DNA from: a virus
Direction: 5' to 3' (one strand)
DNA length: 64,000 nt
IMG/VR virus record: IMGVR_UViG_3300025030_000051
Span: 1 to 64,000 of that record
The translations under genes and the position numbers were made by a program. The notes beneath the pieces are model-generated. The model made no database searches, was not told the origin of the DNA, and saw only the letters and a program-made list of their open reading frames with translations. Shown in pieces: positions 7,988 through 16,079 of the stretch. Each line of letters begins with the position of its first letter. Within the stretch, counting starts at the first letter, position 1.

Positions 7988-8211
7988 GATAATGCTTCGT
8001 TATTTAATAAATAATCTTTAATGGAAGTAACTATGTTAATAATTGATTCAAAATTTAATTTATTAAACTCAATTAATTCTTTAGGAATTATAAATTCTAA
8101 TACCTTTATTTGCTTTTGTCTATAAACTAAGGAATAATACCTCCAATCAAGTTCGACGTCTAAATAATCTTTAATTGAATTCTGAATAGAAATATTCGTT
8201 TTTATACACAT
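7984..8211 (-). CDS. hypothetical protein, about 75 aa
   Basis: A small protein overlapping the next gene by 4 bases. The start is uncertain between ATG at 8211 and TTG at 8217. The GGAG lies too close to the ATG to be decisive. No domain is recognised. Confidence 0.6.
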   Translation of the reverse strand: MCIKTNISIQNSIKDYLDVELDWRYYSLVYRQKQIKVLEFIIPKELIEFNKLNFESIINIVTSIKDYLLNNEALS

Positions 8212-8283
8212 CTCCAAAATCTATTTTTTTGAAATTTTAATTGAAATGTTATTTGCAATATTTTCTTTTATATATTTCTTATT

Positions 8284-8700
8284 TCAACCATACTTCTTAT
8301 CTTTTTCATCTTTTTCATAATCTTTCTTAATTATATCTGCTGTCTCATCAAGCCACTTTGCAAAATCTTTTGTTGTTTTATATCCAAATACACCTTCAAT
8401 TGGATCTGAATTTATATCAATAGAACTCCTACAAGGTATGAAAAAACCCTCTGTTTTTATAATTCCAGTGAATAAAATTTTGAATGCGTGTTTGATTCTC
8501 CAAGCCACCCTCTTAAAGAATTTGCTTCTCAAATCATAATCATAATCTGCTAAATATGTTTCAAAGATTATTATTAGCTCTCTATAAATAAACTCATCTT
8601 TTCGATAGTCACTTATAGAATATTCTGCTCTAATGAGGTCGTCTTTTGAATAACAATCGCAGTCAAAAAATTCTTTATGTCTATAATCACTCTCATTCAT
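8284..8700 (-). CDS. conserved phage hypothetical protein, about 138 aa
   Basis: The sequence EFFDCDCYSKDDLIRAEYS with later FFKRVAWRIKHAF and IEGVFGYKTTKDFAKWLDET follows the layout of small phage proteins that begin 'CDCHS' and end in a 'RFKRIWxAIKYIFG' helix. The function is unknown. A GTG at 8736 would add 12 residues. The ATG at 8700 is used because neither start has a strong ribosome site. Confidence 0.6.
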   Translation of the reverse strand: MNESDYRHKEFFDCDCYSKDDLIRAEYSISDYRKDEFIYRELIIIFETYLADYDYDLRSKFFKRVAWRIKHAFKILFTGIIKTEGFFIPCRSSIDINSDPIEGVFGYKTTKDFAKWLDETADIIKKDYEKDEKDKKYG

Positions 8701-8728
8701 TGTTTTATTTTCCAAAAACTTAAATTTT

Positions 8729-8884
8729 TTATTCACTAAAAATATGAATTACTGGGAATAGATATTGGGTTTGCAATGCTTGCAAAGAAACGGTTCCTCC
8801 TCTTGTAATGTGTTTAGACATAAAATTGATAATAAAGATATTAAGATTCAACCACATGAATATATATTTACAATTGGGAAACAT
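8729..8884 (-). CDS. possible small ORF, 51 aa, or decayed gene
   Basis: An ATG lies immediately after the TAA of the sugar kinase. A second frame over the same DNA reads LQEEEPFLCKHCKPN, which looks like a zinc-binding tail. The true product may therefore be frameshifted. Little else can be said. Confidence 0.3.
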   Translation of the reverse strand: MFPNCKYIFMWLNLNIFIINFMSKHITRGGTVSLQALQTQYLFPVIHIFSE

Positions 8885-9880
8885 TTATTTTATAGTTTGA
8901 ATAGGTATGTTAAAAATTATTCTGCTTCCCCTTTCTTCAATTCTGAATGGAAACTCAAAATAGCCGTTCAGTGATTTTCTTAACTGATCCTGTAGTTTCT
9001 TGCGGCAGTAAAGAATACAAAAACCACCACCACCTGCACCACTGATCTTACCTCCAGACGCTCCATTTTCAATTGCCAATTTATACAATTTATCAATTTC
9101 ATTATTAGTAATAGTAGAAGCAAATTGCTTTTTAATATACCAGTTTTTATCTAACGTTTTACCAATATTATCAATATTTTTATTCATTTCTAAATCGTCA
9201 TACAAGTTCAGCGTCAATTCTCTCAAATCATTTAATATTTTAACGTTCTTATTTATGTTTTCTCTTTGTTCAGTTAGAATGAAACCAGCCTTCCTTGAAA
9301 CATTAGTAAAGTATAAAAGTAAATTTTCCTCCAGTTGTCTTATTTCATTCGATTTAAGATTTATTTTTTTAACTTCAACTGAGCCATCTGAATTAAATCT
9401 TATAAAATTAACGTTGCCATAAGCACATTGAAACTGATCTTGTTTTCCAATAGGCTTTTTAAGTATGTCAATTTCTATTTTGCAAGCATATTCTGCAAGT
9501 TGTTGAGTAGATATCGAATTTCCAAGATAAGTATAAAAAGCATTCAATAATCCTACTGTCATTGAAGAACTAGTTCCCAATCCTACTCCCTCGTGCGGTG
9601 CATCAGATAAAATACTTACATCAAATCCATTTTTTAATCCTGAAAATATAGCAGTTTCTCTAATCAAATCGTGTCTAATTTCATTTATATTATTAACAAT
9701 TTCTGAATTATGATAATAACATCCTATTTTATTATCAAATCTTTCTTTGATAATTACATAAACATATTTGTTTATAGTTGTAGATATTACACAACCAAAA
9801 TCATTATATTTATAATAATTGAAGAAATCTGTCCCTCCTCCACAAACACTTATTCTCATTGGTGTTTGACTGATAATCAA
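8885..9880 (-). CDS. GHMP kinase, D-glycero-D-manno-heptose-7-phosphate kinase type
   Basis: This is a full-length GHMP kinase (331 aa). It has the N-terminal TPMRISVCGGGTDF, the ATP-binding GVGLGTSSSMTVGLLNAF near residue 100 and the C-terminal KISGAGGGGFCIL. The order and the 'GGGTDF' start are typical of HddA-like kinases, which phosphorylate heptose-7-phosphate at C1 on the way to GDP-heptose for surface glycans. The start is a TTG that overlaps the stop of the upstream nuclease gene, whose last codons supply GGAG at 8-base spacing. The protein would be cytosolic. The exact sugar substrate is inferred from family resemblance. Confidence 0.85.
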   Translation of the reverse strand: MIISQTPMRISVCGGGTDFFNYYKYNDFGCVISTTINKYVYVIIKERFDNKIGCYYHNSEIVNNINEIRHDLIRETAIFSGLKNGFDVSILSDAPHEGVGLGTSSSMTVGLLNAFYTYLGNSISTQQLAEYACKIEIDILKKPIGKQDQFQCAYGNVNFIRFNSDGSVEVKKINLKSNEIRQLEENLLLYFTNVSRKAGFILTEQRENINKNVKILNDLRELTLNLYDDLEMNKNIDNIGKTLDKNWYIKKQFASTITNNEIDKLYKLAIENGASGGKISGAGGGGFCILYCRKKLQDQLRKSLNGYFEFPFRIEERGSRIIFNIPIQTIK

Positions 9881-10833
9881 GCTATCTTCTCCAATATCAA
9901 ATTATTTTTATCAAATGCATTTATTCTTATAAATTCACAATTTAGATATTTGATAATTTCTTGTTCTCTATTTAATTCTTTTTGTTTTAAATTACCAAAT
10001 TTATCATAATGATGTTTTTCATAAAATTCAATAACTGTGTTCTGTTTTTCATCATAAGCGTCTAAAAAATAACCCAATTTTGTAATTGCAAATTTACCAT
10101 TATATAAAGCGTGCTGAAAATTAAAATTATAATACATATTAATCCAATTAAAAATTTCACAAGCAGATTCATTATAACTTTGCCAAAACCAAGTTCCATT
10201 TCTTTTACGTTTATTAATTAAGTCTATTCTTTTTTGTTTACAAAATTCTTGATATTTTTTATCAGCAATTTCTTTTCCATATTTTTCTAACCATTTGTCA
10301 TAAACAGATATTCCATACATTGGATTATTTGTTCCTGAATTACTTTTTGAGTTTTTTTCATTCATTTCTTTTTGTAAATCATTAGCTTTTTCTAATCCAT
10401 GTTTATTTATCCATACATCTTTAACAGATTTTCTATACATACCATTTTTATCACCTTTTAATAAATAACCTTTTCCATACATTGGATTATTTTTGCCAGA
10501 TGTTGCTTTTCTTAATTTATTTTTAATATTTTTTCCTTTTTCTTCGCCATATAATTCCTCGACAGTTTTTCCTTTACGTAGCTTACTAAAATATTTTTTT
10601 AAAATCATCCCTTCTTTAGATTGATAAAAAATTTTTAAACTTTTAGAACCTTTTTCTCCAATTTGTTTATATAATTCTTTAGATCTATTTTTATTATTTT
10701 GACTTGTTACGCAACTTTTACATAATGCATTTTTATTTATTCCATTTTTATAAGTATATTCATTCTTATAAACTATTTCCTTTTTACATTTAAGATTATT
10801 ATTTGGATTTGAGCACATTCTTTTGTAAATCAT
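9877..10833 (-). CDS. homing-type nuclease: zinc ribbon, NUMOD3-like repeats, Vsr-like domain
   Basis: The 318-aa protein starts with a Cys4 zinc unit (CSNPNNNLKC ... LCKSC). Two NUMOD3-like DNA-contact motifs follow (NNPMYGKGY, NNPMYGIS), with YDKWLEKYG helices. The end is a Vsr/PD-(D/E)XK-like domain with FLDAYDEKQNTVIEFYEKHH as its likely active site. Three paralogues occur at 34157, 35763 and 46910. ATG with GGAG at 7 bases is the start. The gene lies between an overlapping ribbon-helix-helix gene and the sugar kinase. Mobility is inferred from the domain types. Confidence 0.8.
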   Translation of the reverse strand: MIYKRMCSNPNNNLKCKKEIVYKNEYTYKNGINKNALCKSCVTSQNNKNRSKELYKQIGEKGSKSLKIFYQSKEGMILKKYFSKLRKGKTVEELYGEEKGKNIKNKLRKATSGKNNPMYGKGYLLKGDKNGMYRKSVKDVWINKHGLEKANDLQKEMNEKNSKSNSGTNNPMYGISVYDKWLEKYGKEIADKKYQEFCKQKRIDLINKRKRNGTWFWQSYNESACEIFNWINMYYNFNFQHALYNGKFAITKLGYFLDAYDEKQNTVIEFYEKHHYDKFGNLKQKELNREQEIIKYLNCEFIRINAFDKNNLILEKIA

Positions 10834-10963
10834 TTAATTTCTCCATTAAAATTATACTCACCCATTTAGAAATTTTTAATGAATTTTCATTACAATATTT
10901 CTTTACTTTTAAATAGATTTCTTCATCTATTCTTGTGGGTCTTGATTTATATTTAGCTTTCAT
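10799..10963 (-). CDS. ribbon-helix-helix DNA-binding protein, 54 aa
   Basis: A short basic strand (SRPTRIDEEIYLKVKKY) is followed by two helices (SLKISKWVSIILMEKLND), the pattern of CopG/Arc-type ribbon-helix-helix proteins. Its 3' end overlaps the nuclease gene by 35 bases, and its ATG-GAG-AAA codons form the nuclease's ribosome site. A similar small gene precedes the nuclease at 46910. A role as repressor or partner of the nuclease is inference. Confidence 0.65.
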   Translation of the reverse strand: MKAKYKSRPTRIDEEIYLKVKKYCNENSLKISKWVSIILMEKLNDLQKNVLKSK

Positions 10964-11025
10964 ACATATAAATATAAAATTTTATAAAATGTAATCAAAA
11001 AATTACTTTATGATTTAAAAAATAA

Positions 11026-11068
11026 ATGCTCTCAAAATTATAAACCAAAATTATAAAATTAAGAGCAT
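11026..11068 (-). terminator. probable transcription terminator
   Basis: On minus, ATGCTCT and AGAGCAT bracket an AT-rich stem with a TTTTGG loop, and a TTTATTTTTT run follows. It lies 20 bases after the gene ending at 11089. The stem core matches that at 3792-3856. Confidence 0.5.
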
Positions 11069-11088
11069 CTTTGATAACTGGACTTGAA

Positions 11089-11283
11089 TTATTGGTTAAT
11101 CCACTGTTTTCCAAGCTTCGTAATCATGTAGTCTCCAGGATTGACTCTTTCTAAAAGACCTTGGTTTTCTAATCTTCTTGCTGTTCTCATAACAGTTCCA
11201 TGAAGATCATTAACTGATTTGTTGAAAACAACATCATTTTTAGCTAAGTAATTAAGGATTCTCTCAGAATAGGTGAGTTTCAT
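11089..11283 (-). CDS. small winged-helix DNA-binding protein, 64 aa
   Basis: SERILNYLAKNDVVFNKSVN, then TVMRTARRLENQGLLERVNP and GDYMITKLGKQWI, give helix-helix-recognition helix-wing, as in marR/arsR-type small regulators. ATG with AAAGGT at 7 bases. It is probably a phage transcription regulator, and its targets are not evident. Confidence 0.6.
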   Translation of the reverse strand: MKLTYSERILNYLAKNDVVFNKSVNDLHGTVMRTARRLENQGLLERVNPGDYMITKLGKQWINQ

Positions 11284-11335
11284 ATATGACCTTTATTATT
11301 TATTTATAATTATGTTAGTTATTAATAAATATTAT

Positions 11336-11542
11336 TTAAAATTCATTAAATTCATTTTTTATTTTACCTACTACTTGAATTTTCATATTATTACACAGTT
11401 CTTCAATATAATTAAACGTTTTAAAAATAATATGTTTGTAACTATAATCTAAAAACGGAGCTCCAAATGCAACTCCATATGGAACAAAAAACTGATCAAT
11501 AGAATAAATAAATTTTTCAGTATTAATTTCTAATAATTTCAA
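11336..11542 (-). CDS. hypothetical protein, about 68 aa
   Basis: The only available start is TTG, with a weak GAG upstream. The sequence has an aromatic middle (FFVPYGVAFGAPFLDYSYKH). No family is recognised. Upstream, at about 11560-11640, an unassigned frame reads LGNVFRMDTSGFKSQSEF without a start codon. Confidence 0.4.
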   Translation of the reverse strand: MKLLEINTEKFIYSIDQFFVPYGVAFGAPFLDYSYKHIIFKTFNYIEELCNNMKIQVVGKIKNEFNEF

Positions 11543-11688
11543 GTTTACTCATTTTTAAATTATTACAAAAGTGCAAATTCAAACTCTGATTGACTTTTAA
11601 ACCCACTAGTATCCATTCTGAATACATTTCCCAAATAAAATGTTACTAAAATAAGTAGCTTTTATAAATCACTTAAAGTCCTATTATT

Positions 11689-12444
11689 TTAGTTTATTAA
11701 AAATTTTACTTTATGTTTTTCTGATAAATTATTAAACGTTCCATATTGAGTAATGTCACTAACATTTTCGCCCGTTATAATTGTATTTATTGGCAAATCA
11801 AAATCCCAAATTATGCCCATCATATTAAACAAAAAGTTATTAGTACTAGTTAGTCTAAATCTTCCAACTTTTTTAACAACTGTGGTAATAGTTTCACTTA
11901 GTGCTGATGCTGTTGCAAATGTAAGTTCTCCATTAGTAACACCTATCCCAGCAGCCGGAACATTAATAAGTTCACTTGAATTAGCAATATAAATAAATGA
12001 TAATGTACCAGTAATTCCAGTACCTGTATTGAAAATACACTGATAAGCTGTCATCATAAAAGATCCAGAATTGGCTGATATATTAACATCAAATTCAAAA
12101 TTTTTTGAATCTATAAACTCACTATTTACTATTTTCATTGTATAAGCAACACTTGTTGTGTAATCAAAAGAAAATGTACGAGGCATAGTTACTATATGAA
12201 TTCTTGGATTATCTGTACCACTAAAATCACCAGCCCATTTATCAAAAACATATGGTGAATTTATGATAGCTCTAAACGTAACAGTATCTCCTAACTGAAA
12301 TGTAGCAGTTACTGGAACGTCATATATATTTTCGATTCCTGAATTTATTTTTATTCCAATTTTTCTTTGAACCTGCGGTTCTGACGAACATTGGAATAGT
12401 ATAAAAATAAATAAAAAAATAAATATGTTAAATATCTTTTTCAT
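11689..12444 (-). CDS. secreted lipoprotein with InlB-like repeat and cohesin-like part
   Basis: A classic signal peptide (MKKIFNIFIFLFIFILFQC) ends in a lipobox with Cys at residue 19 followed by SSE, so the protein should be exported and lipidated. Residues about 30-95 resemble a divergent InlB B-repeat (VTFRAIINSPYVFDKWAGDF...). The rest is an all-beta segment with 'FEFDVNISANSGSF' and 'TGTLSFIYIANSSEL', reminiscent of cohesin-like domains of secreted proteins. ATG with GGAG is the start. A phage-borne lipoprotein could alter the host surface, for example in superinfection exclusion, but that is inference. Confidence 0.7.
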   Translation of the reverse strand: MKKIFNIFIFLFIFILFQCSSEPQVQRKIGIKINSGIENIYDVPVTATFQLGDTVTFRAIINSPYVFDKWAGDFSGTDNPRIHIVTMPRTFSFDYTTSVAYTMKIVNSEFIDSKNFEFDVNISANSGSFMMTAYQCIFNTGTGITGTLSFIYIANSSELINVPAAGIGVTNGELTFATASALSETITTVVKKVGRFRLTSTNNFLFNMMGIIWDFDLPINTIITGENVSDITQYGTFNNLSEKHKVKFLIN

Positions 12445-12468
12445 TATTTCAACTCCTATTATTTATTA

Positions 12469-12966
12469 TTAAATTCCATAAAATCCTCTATAATACTGCT
12501 TAAACATTGGTTCTGCATATATTTTTTCTAAAGAAAGCACATTATAAATTATATCTTTAAATTTTTCTTCATCTATTCCATAATATTCTATTTTTTTAAT
12601 TAAAATTTCTATTATATCTTTTGGCGTCATTTTATTTTTATTTTCTAAAAGAATTTGTTTTATAGAATTTCTTAAAATATCTCTACTTTTACCTTTTCTA
12701 TATATGAGTTTTTCACTATTCTTAATCATTTTTTTTGCGTAAAGTTTTTCAAGCATTAAAACTTGACCAAAAATAATAAAATTAATAAATGGTTTTAAAT
12801 TAGAAATATCTCCATTAGAAAGAATAGAATATATATCTTTAATATCTATATTGCATCCAAATGTAGTAACAAAACTAAGAAGCTTTTTAACATCGTTAGA
12901 AATAATATCGCTGTTTTCTTTTTCAATATTATTAAGAGAAATATTTAATTCAAATATATTTTTCAT
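12469..12966 (-). CDS. hypothetical helical protein, 165 aa
   Basis: The ATG at 12966 (AAGG upstream) is preferred over a TTG at 13005. The product looks all-helical and Lys/Ile-rich, without Cys motifs or membrane segments of clear length. No family is recognised. Confidence 0.65.
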   Translation of the reverse strand: MKNIFELNISLNNIEKENSDIISNDVKKLLSFVTTFGCNIDIKDIYSILSNGDISNLKPFINFIIFGQVLMLEKLYAKKMIKNSEKLIYRKGKSRDILRNSIKQILLENKNKMTPKDIIEILIKKIEYYGIDEEKFKDIIYNVLSLEKIYAEPMFKQYYRGFYGI

Positions 12967-12997
12967 ATAAAATAACCTTAAAAGAAGAGTATGAAAA

Positions 12998-13333
12998 TTA
13001 ACCAACTAGTTCTTTTGTAGCCTTAGATTGATTATTCTGAACAGATTGTTTCAATTGTTTAAGTGCCTCATTAACAAAAACACTTAGTAATCCTAATCCA
13101 AAAAGTAACCAAAAACTTAATCCCGAATTTAATAATAATCCTGTCAACCATGCAACCGAAGCAGATAGTAGAGGTACAATTACTCCTACTATAATGAATC
13201 CACTGATACCAGAAGCCTTTAATTTATTTACTGCCCATGTAGCTAACCAAACAACTACAGGTGTTAATATAACGACTAATTCTTGTGGTAAAATAATTAT
13301 TGCTGCTAAAATTAACAAAAATAATGTAATCAC
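12998..13333 (-). CDS. small membrane protein, possible holin
   Basis: GTG start with a strong GGAG at 8 bases. There are three hydrophobic segments (about residues 3-35, 42-66 and 70-88) and a charged, Gln-rich C-terminus. Size and topology fit a phage holin, the protein that permeabilises the inner membrane at lysis. No endolysin is seen nearby, so the call is tentative. Confidence 0.55.
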   Translation of the reverse strand: MITLFLLILAAIIILPQELVVILTPVVVWLATWAVNKLKASGISGFIIVGVIVPLLSASVAWLTGLLLNSGLSFWLLFGLGLLSVFVNEALKQLKQSVQNNQSKATKELVG

Positions 13334-13466
13334 TTTATTTTCTCCTTTTTTATTTATAGTTATTTATTGTTTTTATAGTCATAAAAAGTAAAATTTATTT
13401 TTTATAAAATGTTTTTATTTTTTTTAATACATTTGCAAAAATACTGTTATAAATTGTATTTTATTG

Positions 13467-13739
13467 CTAATCATATAATTTTATTCCTAAAAATGTTCCA
13501 AGCCAAAAGCCTAAAATAGCTGCTAACAATAAGATGTTGTTTATTTCTATTATTCCTAAAATTGTTATTGAACTACATAAAAATATCATAACTGAATAGT
13601 TTGCAGCTTTAATTGCGTTTCGATCTACTGTCTTTCTTACCCAAAAAACATAAAAAATATCTACAAAAAAAGATATAATAAATATAACAAAAAATTGAAC
13701 AACAAATGGTAAACTATATAAAAAATTTCTTAAAAACAT
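13467..13739 (-). CDS. small membrane protein, 90 aa
   Basis: Three predicted transmembrane helices with a conserved-looking DIFYVFWVRKTVDRNA loop and a C-terminal AAILGFWLGTFLGIK. Similar three-helix proteins are common in phages. No function is known to me. ATG without a clear ribosome site. Confidence 0.6.
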   Translation of the reverse strand: MFLRNFLYSLPFVVQFFVIFIISFFVDIFYVFWVRKTVDRNAIKAANYSVMIFLCSSITILGIIEINNILLLAAILGFWLGTFLGIKLYD

Positions 13740-13824
13740 TTTAATATTTATGATTTGAAAAATTATTTTTTTAATGTAAAGCTGTTAATCAAATAATTCT
13801 AATAGTAAATAAAAATCATCATTT

Positions 13825-14073
13825 TTACTTTTTTAATTTCAGATGTTGTATTAATAATTCTTCAAAATATTTTTTAGTTACTTCAATTTTAAGATCTTTG
13901 ATATCACATTTACTACACTTTCTATCCTCTACAATATAGTCATCATTAATTTTATATTTAGAATTACCCAATATATTACTGTATTTCTTAATCAAAAATA
14001 TTAAATTAGATGCTTTTATAGACTTAATTCTCCTCCAGTGATGAATTCCTACAAGACAAAATATACTTTTCAT
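13825..14073 (-). CDS. zinc-binding DUF1660-like protein, 82 aa
   Basis: The pattern MKSIFCLVGIHHW ... CSKCD (CxxGxHxW plus CxxC) is that of short phage/prophage zinc proteins of DUF1660 type. The ATG at 14073 has GAAG upstream and is preferred over a TTG at 14085. Confidence 0.55.
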   Translation of the reverse strand: MKSIFCLVGIHHWRRIKSIKASNLIFLIKKYSNILGNSKYKINDDYIVEDRKCSKCDIKDLKIEVTKKYFEELLIQHLKLKK

Positions 14074-14147
14074 TAGGTTCTTCAATATTCGTTTTATTGA
14101 TTATTGTATAACCATAAGTACTCCAAATGATGTTCTCATTAAAACTA

Positions 14148-14651
14148 CTACATTTCATTTAATCTATTTTTATAATCTTTTGCGCATGCCTGTAAATGCT
14201 TACATAAAAATGTTTTCATTTTTGGATTCATAACAACAGGTTCTGCACCATTTGAATTAATAATTCTACTTGCATCTTCTTTATTTAATGAGACTTCAAG
14301 AGTATACAAAAAGTTTTTACAGTCACACCACACTAAAACTGAACTATTAATATTTGGATTCAAATTAAAAATCTTTCCACTTTTATCAGTAAGTGGATTT
14401 AACGGAATTATATATGGTCTATGAATATTTCCATTGCTATTGGTAAAAGTACTATACTGGTATTTTCCCTTGTTGCTGATTGTTTCTAATTTTACAGTAA
14501 TATCATTATTGGCTCTTTTTTTAATTTTTCTTGGAGTAAAGTTATATAACTGAATTATAGACTTTCTCTCATTTAAAATCTTGCGTATTTCCTCATAAAT
14601 AATTTTTCTAATGTCTATCATAATTGAGAAATTATTTTTTATCATAATCAT
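14148..14651 (-). CDS. SWIM-like zinc protein, 167 aa
   Basis: The motif VLVWCDCKNFLYTLEVSLN with later FLCKHLQACA gives CxC...CxH, a SWIM-type zinc site. Similar proteins ('CsCpdFkY...CKH') occur in large phages with unknown role. DNA or protein binding is likely. Three in-frame ATGs exist near the N-terminus, and the most upstream is used. Two consecutive TAG codons end the gene. Confidence 0.65.
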   Translation of the reverse strand: MIMIKNNFSIMIDIRKIIYEEIRKILNERKSIIQLYNFTPRKIKKRANNDITVKLETISNKGKYQYSTFTNSNGNIHRPYIIPLNPLTDKSGKIFNLNPNINSSVLVWCDCKNFLYTLEVSLNKEDASRIINSNGAEPVVMNPKMKTFLCKHLQACAKDYKNRLNEM

Positions 14652-14796
14652 TTTTCATATAATTTTTAATTAATAACTGAATATTAAAATATAAATTATT
14701 ATATAATAGATATGGAGACATTATTCTTGTTTTTTCTAATAATTTTAAATAAACTTCATCTTTAATTTTAATACGAATTGTTTCAGATATTTTCAT
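14632..14796 (-). CDS. possible ribbon-helix-helix protein, 54 aa
   Basis: The short strand MKISETIRIKIKDEVYLKLL is followed by helical sequence, resembling the small DNA-binding genes at 10799 and 47754 in size and layout. It overlaps the start of the SWIM-like gene by 20 bases. ATG start. Confidence 0.45.
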   Translation of the reverse strand: MKISETIRIKIKDEVYLKLLEKTRIMSPYLLYNNLYFNIQLLIKNYMKNDYDKK

Positions 14797-14827
14797 TAAA
14801 CATTCTTATTAAATATACTGTATGCCA

Positions 14828-15007
14828 TCATCTATTATTGTCATTATAATATAAACTCTTAATATTTTTTTGTTTCATATATGTTAAAGAATTAACATAA
14901 ATATTTCTATATAAATCATTTTTTAATCTATTCCAAATATTCATACATTCGCTATATAAAATTTTTTCATAAAAAGTTTCACTTAATTTTTTATGAAATT
15001 TTTTCAA
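14828..15007 (-). CDS. possible small protein, 59 aa
   Basis: A TTG-started ORF with charged helical sequence (FHKKLSETFYEKILYSECMN). No ribosome site is seen. Composition resembles neighbouring genes, but this is weak evidence. Confidence 0.3.
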   Translation of the reverse strand: MKKFHKKLSETFYEKILYSECMNIWNRLKNDLYRNIYVNSLTYMKQKNIKSLYYNDNNR

Positions 15008-15110
15008 ATTTTTATATAATATTTTTATTTTTTATCATATATATTCTTAGTAAGAATCTAGCTTATATTCTAAAATCTTAGTTTTATTCATTACACAATA
15101 AGAATAAAAT

Positions 15111-15211
15111 TGCCCAGTCATTTTATTGCTATAACCGATAGAACTATCTAATTGACTGGGCATGAACTTGAATCTAAGTTCCATTTATTTTTAGCTTTGC
15201 CTATCGGGAAC
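15111..15211 (-). ncRNA. candidate structured RNA (pseudoknot) or 3' UTR element
   Basis: TGCCCAGTCA (15111-15120) pairs perfectly with TGACTGGGCA (15153-15162). In its 32-base loop CCGATAG (15135-15141) pairs with CTATCGG (15201-15207) outside the stem. Between them GAACTT/AAGTTC (15164-15169, 15176-15181) forms a further hairpin. This is an H-type pseudoknot arrangement. On minus the main stem is followed by ATTTTATTCTTATT, so it could also terminate the phosphoesterase transcript. Confidence 0.5.
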
Positions 15212-15317
15212 GACTATTATATATAAATATAAGGAAATTTTCTAATTATTTAAATCATTTTTCACAAATAAAACAGAAAGAGAAATTCATTTGTTTCTTG
15301 TTTTCTATATTTTATCA

Positions 15318-16058
15318 TCATTTTATTCTTAAAATATTGTTATACAAAATTATCATATTTTCATCTAATTTTTCATCAATGTGAAAATGTCCACATAGCC
15401 ATTTTTTATAACTACCTCTTATTCTTTCAAAGATAGTATCTAAATATTTAGACACTGGACAGTTTGCCTTTTCAACGAATCTTGTAAAACGATCTATCAT
15501 CAGTTTTGGCATTGTATGAGTAATGATATAATCAACTTCATAATTATATTTCTCTAACTCATCTAATCCAAATTGCATTTCTTTGTAAGAAGGAACCTCT
15601 TCTGACCACCAAGATATACCAATTCTTCTTTGTAGTTTATCAATAGACTCAGCGCCACCAAACATCCAAAATTTAAGATGATCAAAATCATAAACATAAC
15701 CATTCTTCAGATAAAAGACTTTATTAGAAATTTGAGCGGCTTTTCCATTACAAAAATCTATTAATGGATATTGTTCTAATCTATTATAATTTTCATGATT
15801 TCCAGCTATGAATAAAGTATAAAATGGTTTTTTGTCTAACCATTCTAACCAATATCTTTCAGTTTTATTTTTTTCATTATTGTCCCATATTAAACCAAAG
15901 TCTCCAACTTGAATTAAAATATTATTTCCTTTTAAATCTTTTTGATCTGGAAAATTATTTCCATTTAATTTAGAAATTTCCATTTCTCCATGCAGATCTC
16001 CACAAACAAAAATTTTATTTATATTTTTTATTATTATTTGATTTTTTTGCAATAGCAC
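15318..16058 (-). CDS. calcineurin-type metallophosphoesterase, 246 aa
   Basis: The metal-binding motifs occur in order: VCGDLHGE near residue 20, QVGDFG near 50, AGNHEN near 85, IITHTMPK near 180 and CGHFH near 225. They define a two-metal phosphoesterase acting on phosphoester or nucleotide substrates. The substrate is not predictable. The start is GTG. No ATG is available before the first motif. Confidence 0.85.
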   Translation of the reverse strand: MLLQKNQIIIKNINKIFVCGDLHGEMEISKLNGNNFPDQKDLKGNNILIQVGDFGLIWDNNEKNKTERYWLEWLDKKPFYTLFIAGNHENYNRLEQYPLIDFCNGKAAQISNKVFYLKNGYVYDFDHLKFWMFGGAESIDKLQRRIGISWWSEEVPSYKEMQFGLDELEKYNYEVDYIITHTMPKLMIDRFTRFVEKANCPVSKYLDTIFERIRGSYKKWLCGHFHIDEKLDENMIILYNNILRIK

Positions 16059-16079
16059 GCTTTACAATTAATAAAAATT

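Noticed and set aside
8765-8974. Plus-strand ORF with a Cys-rich start.
   Set aside because: It runs into the antisense of the sugar kinase, and its coding character ends there. The minus strand offers better candidates.
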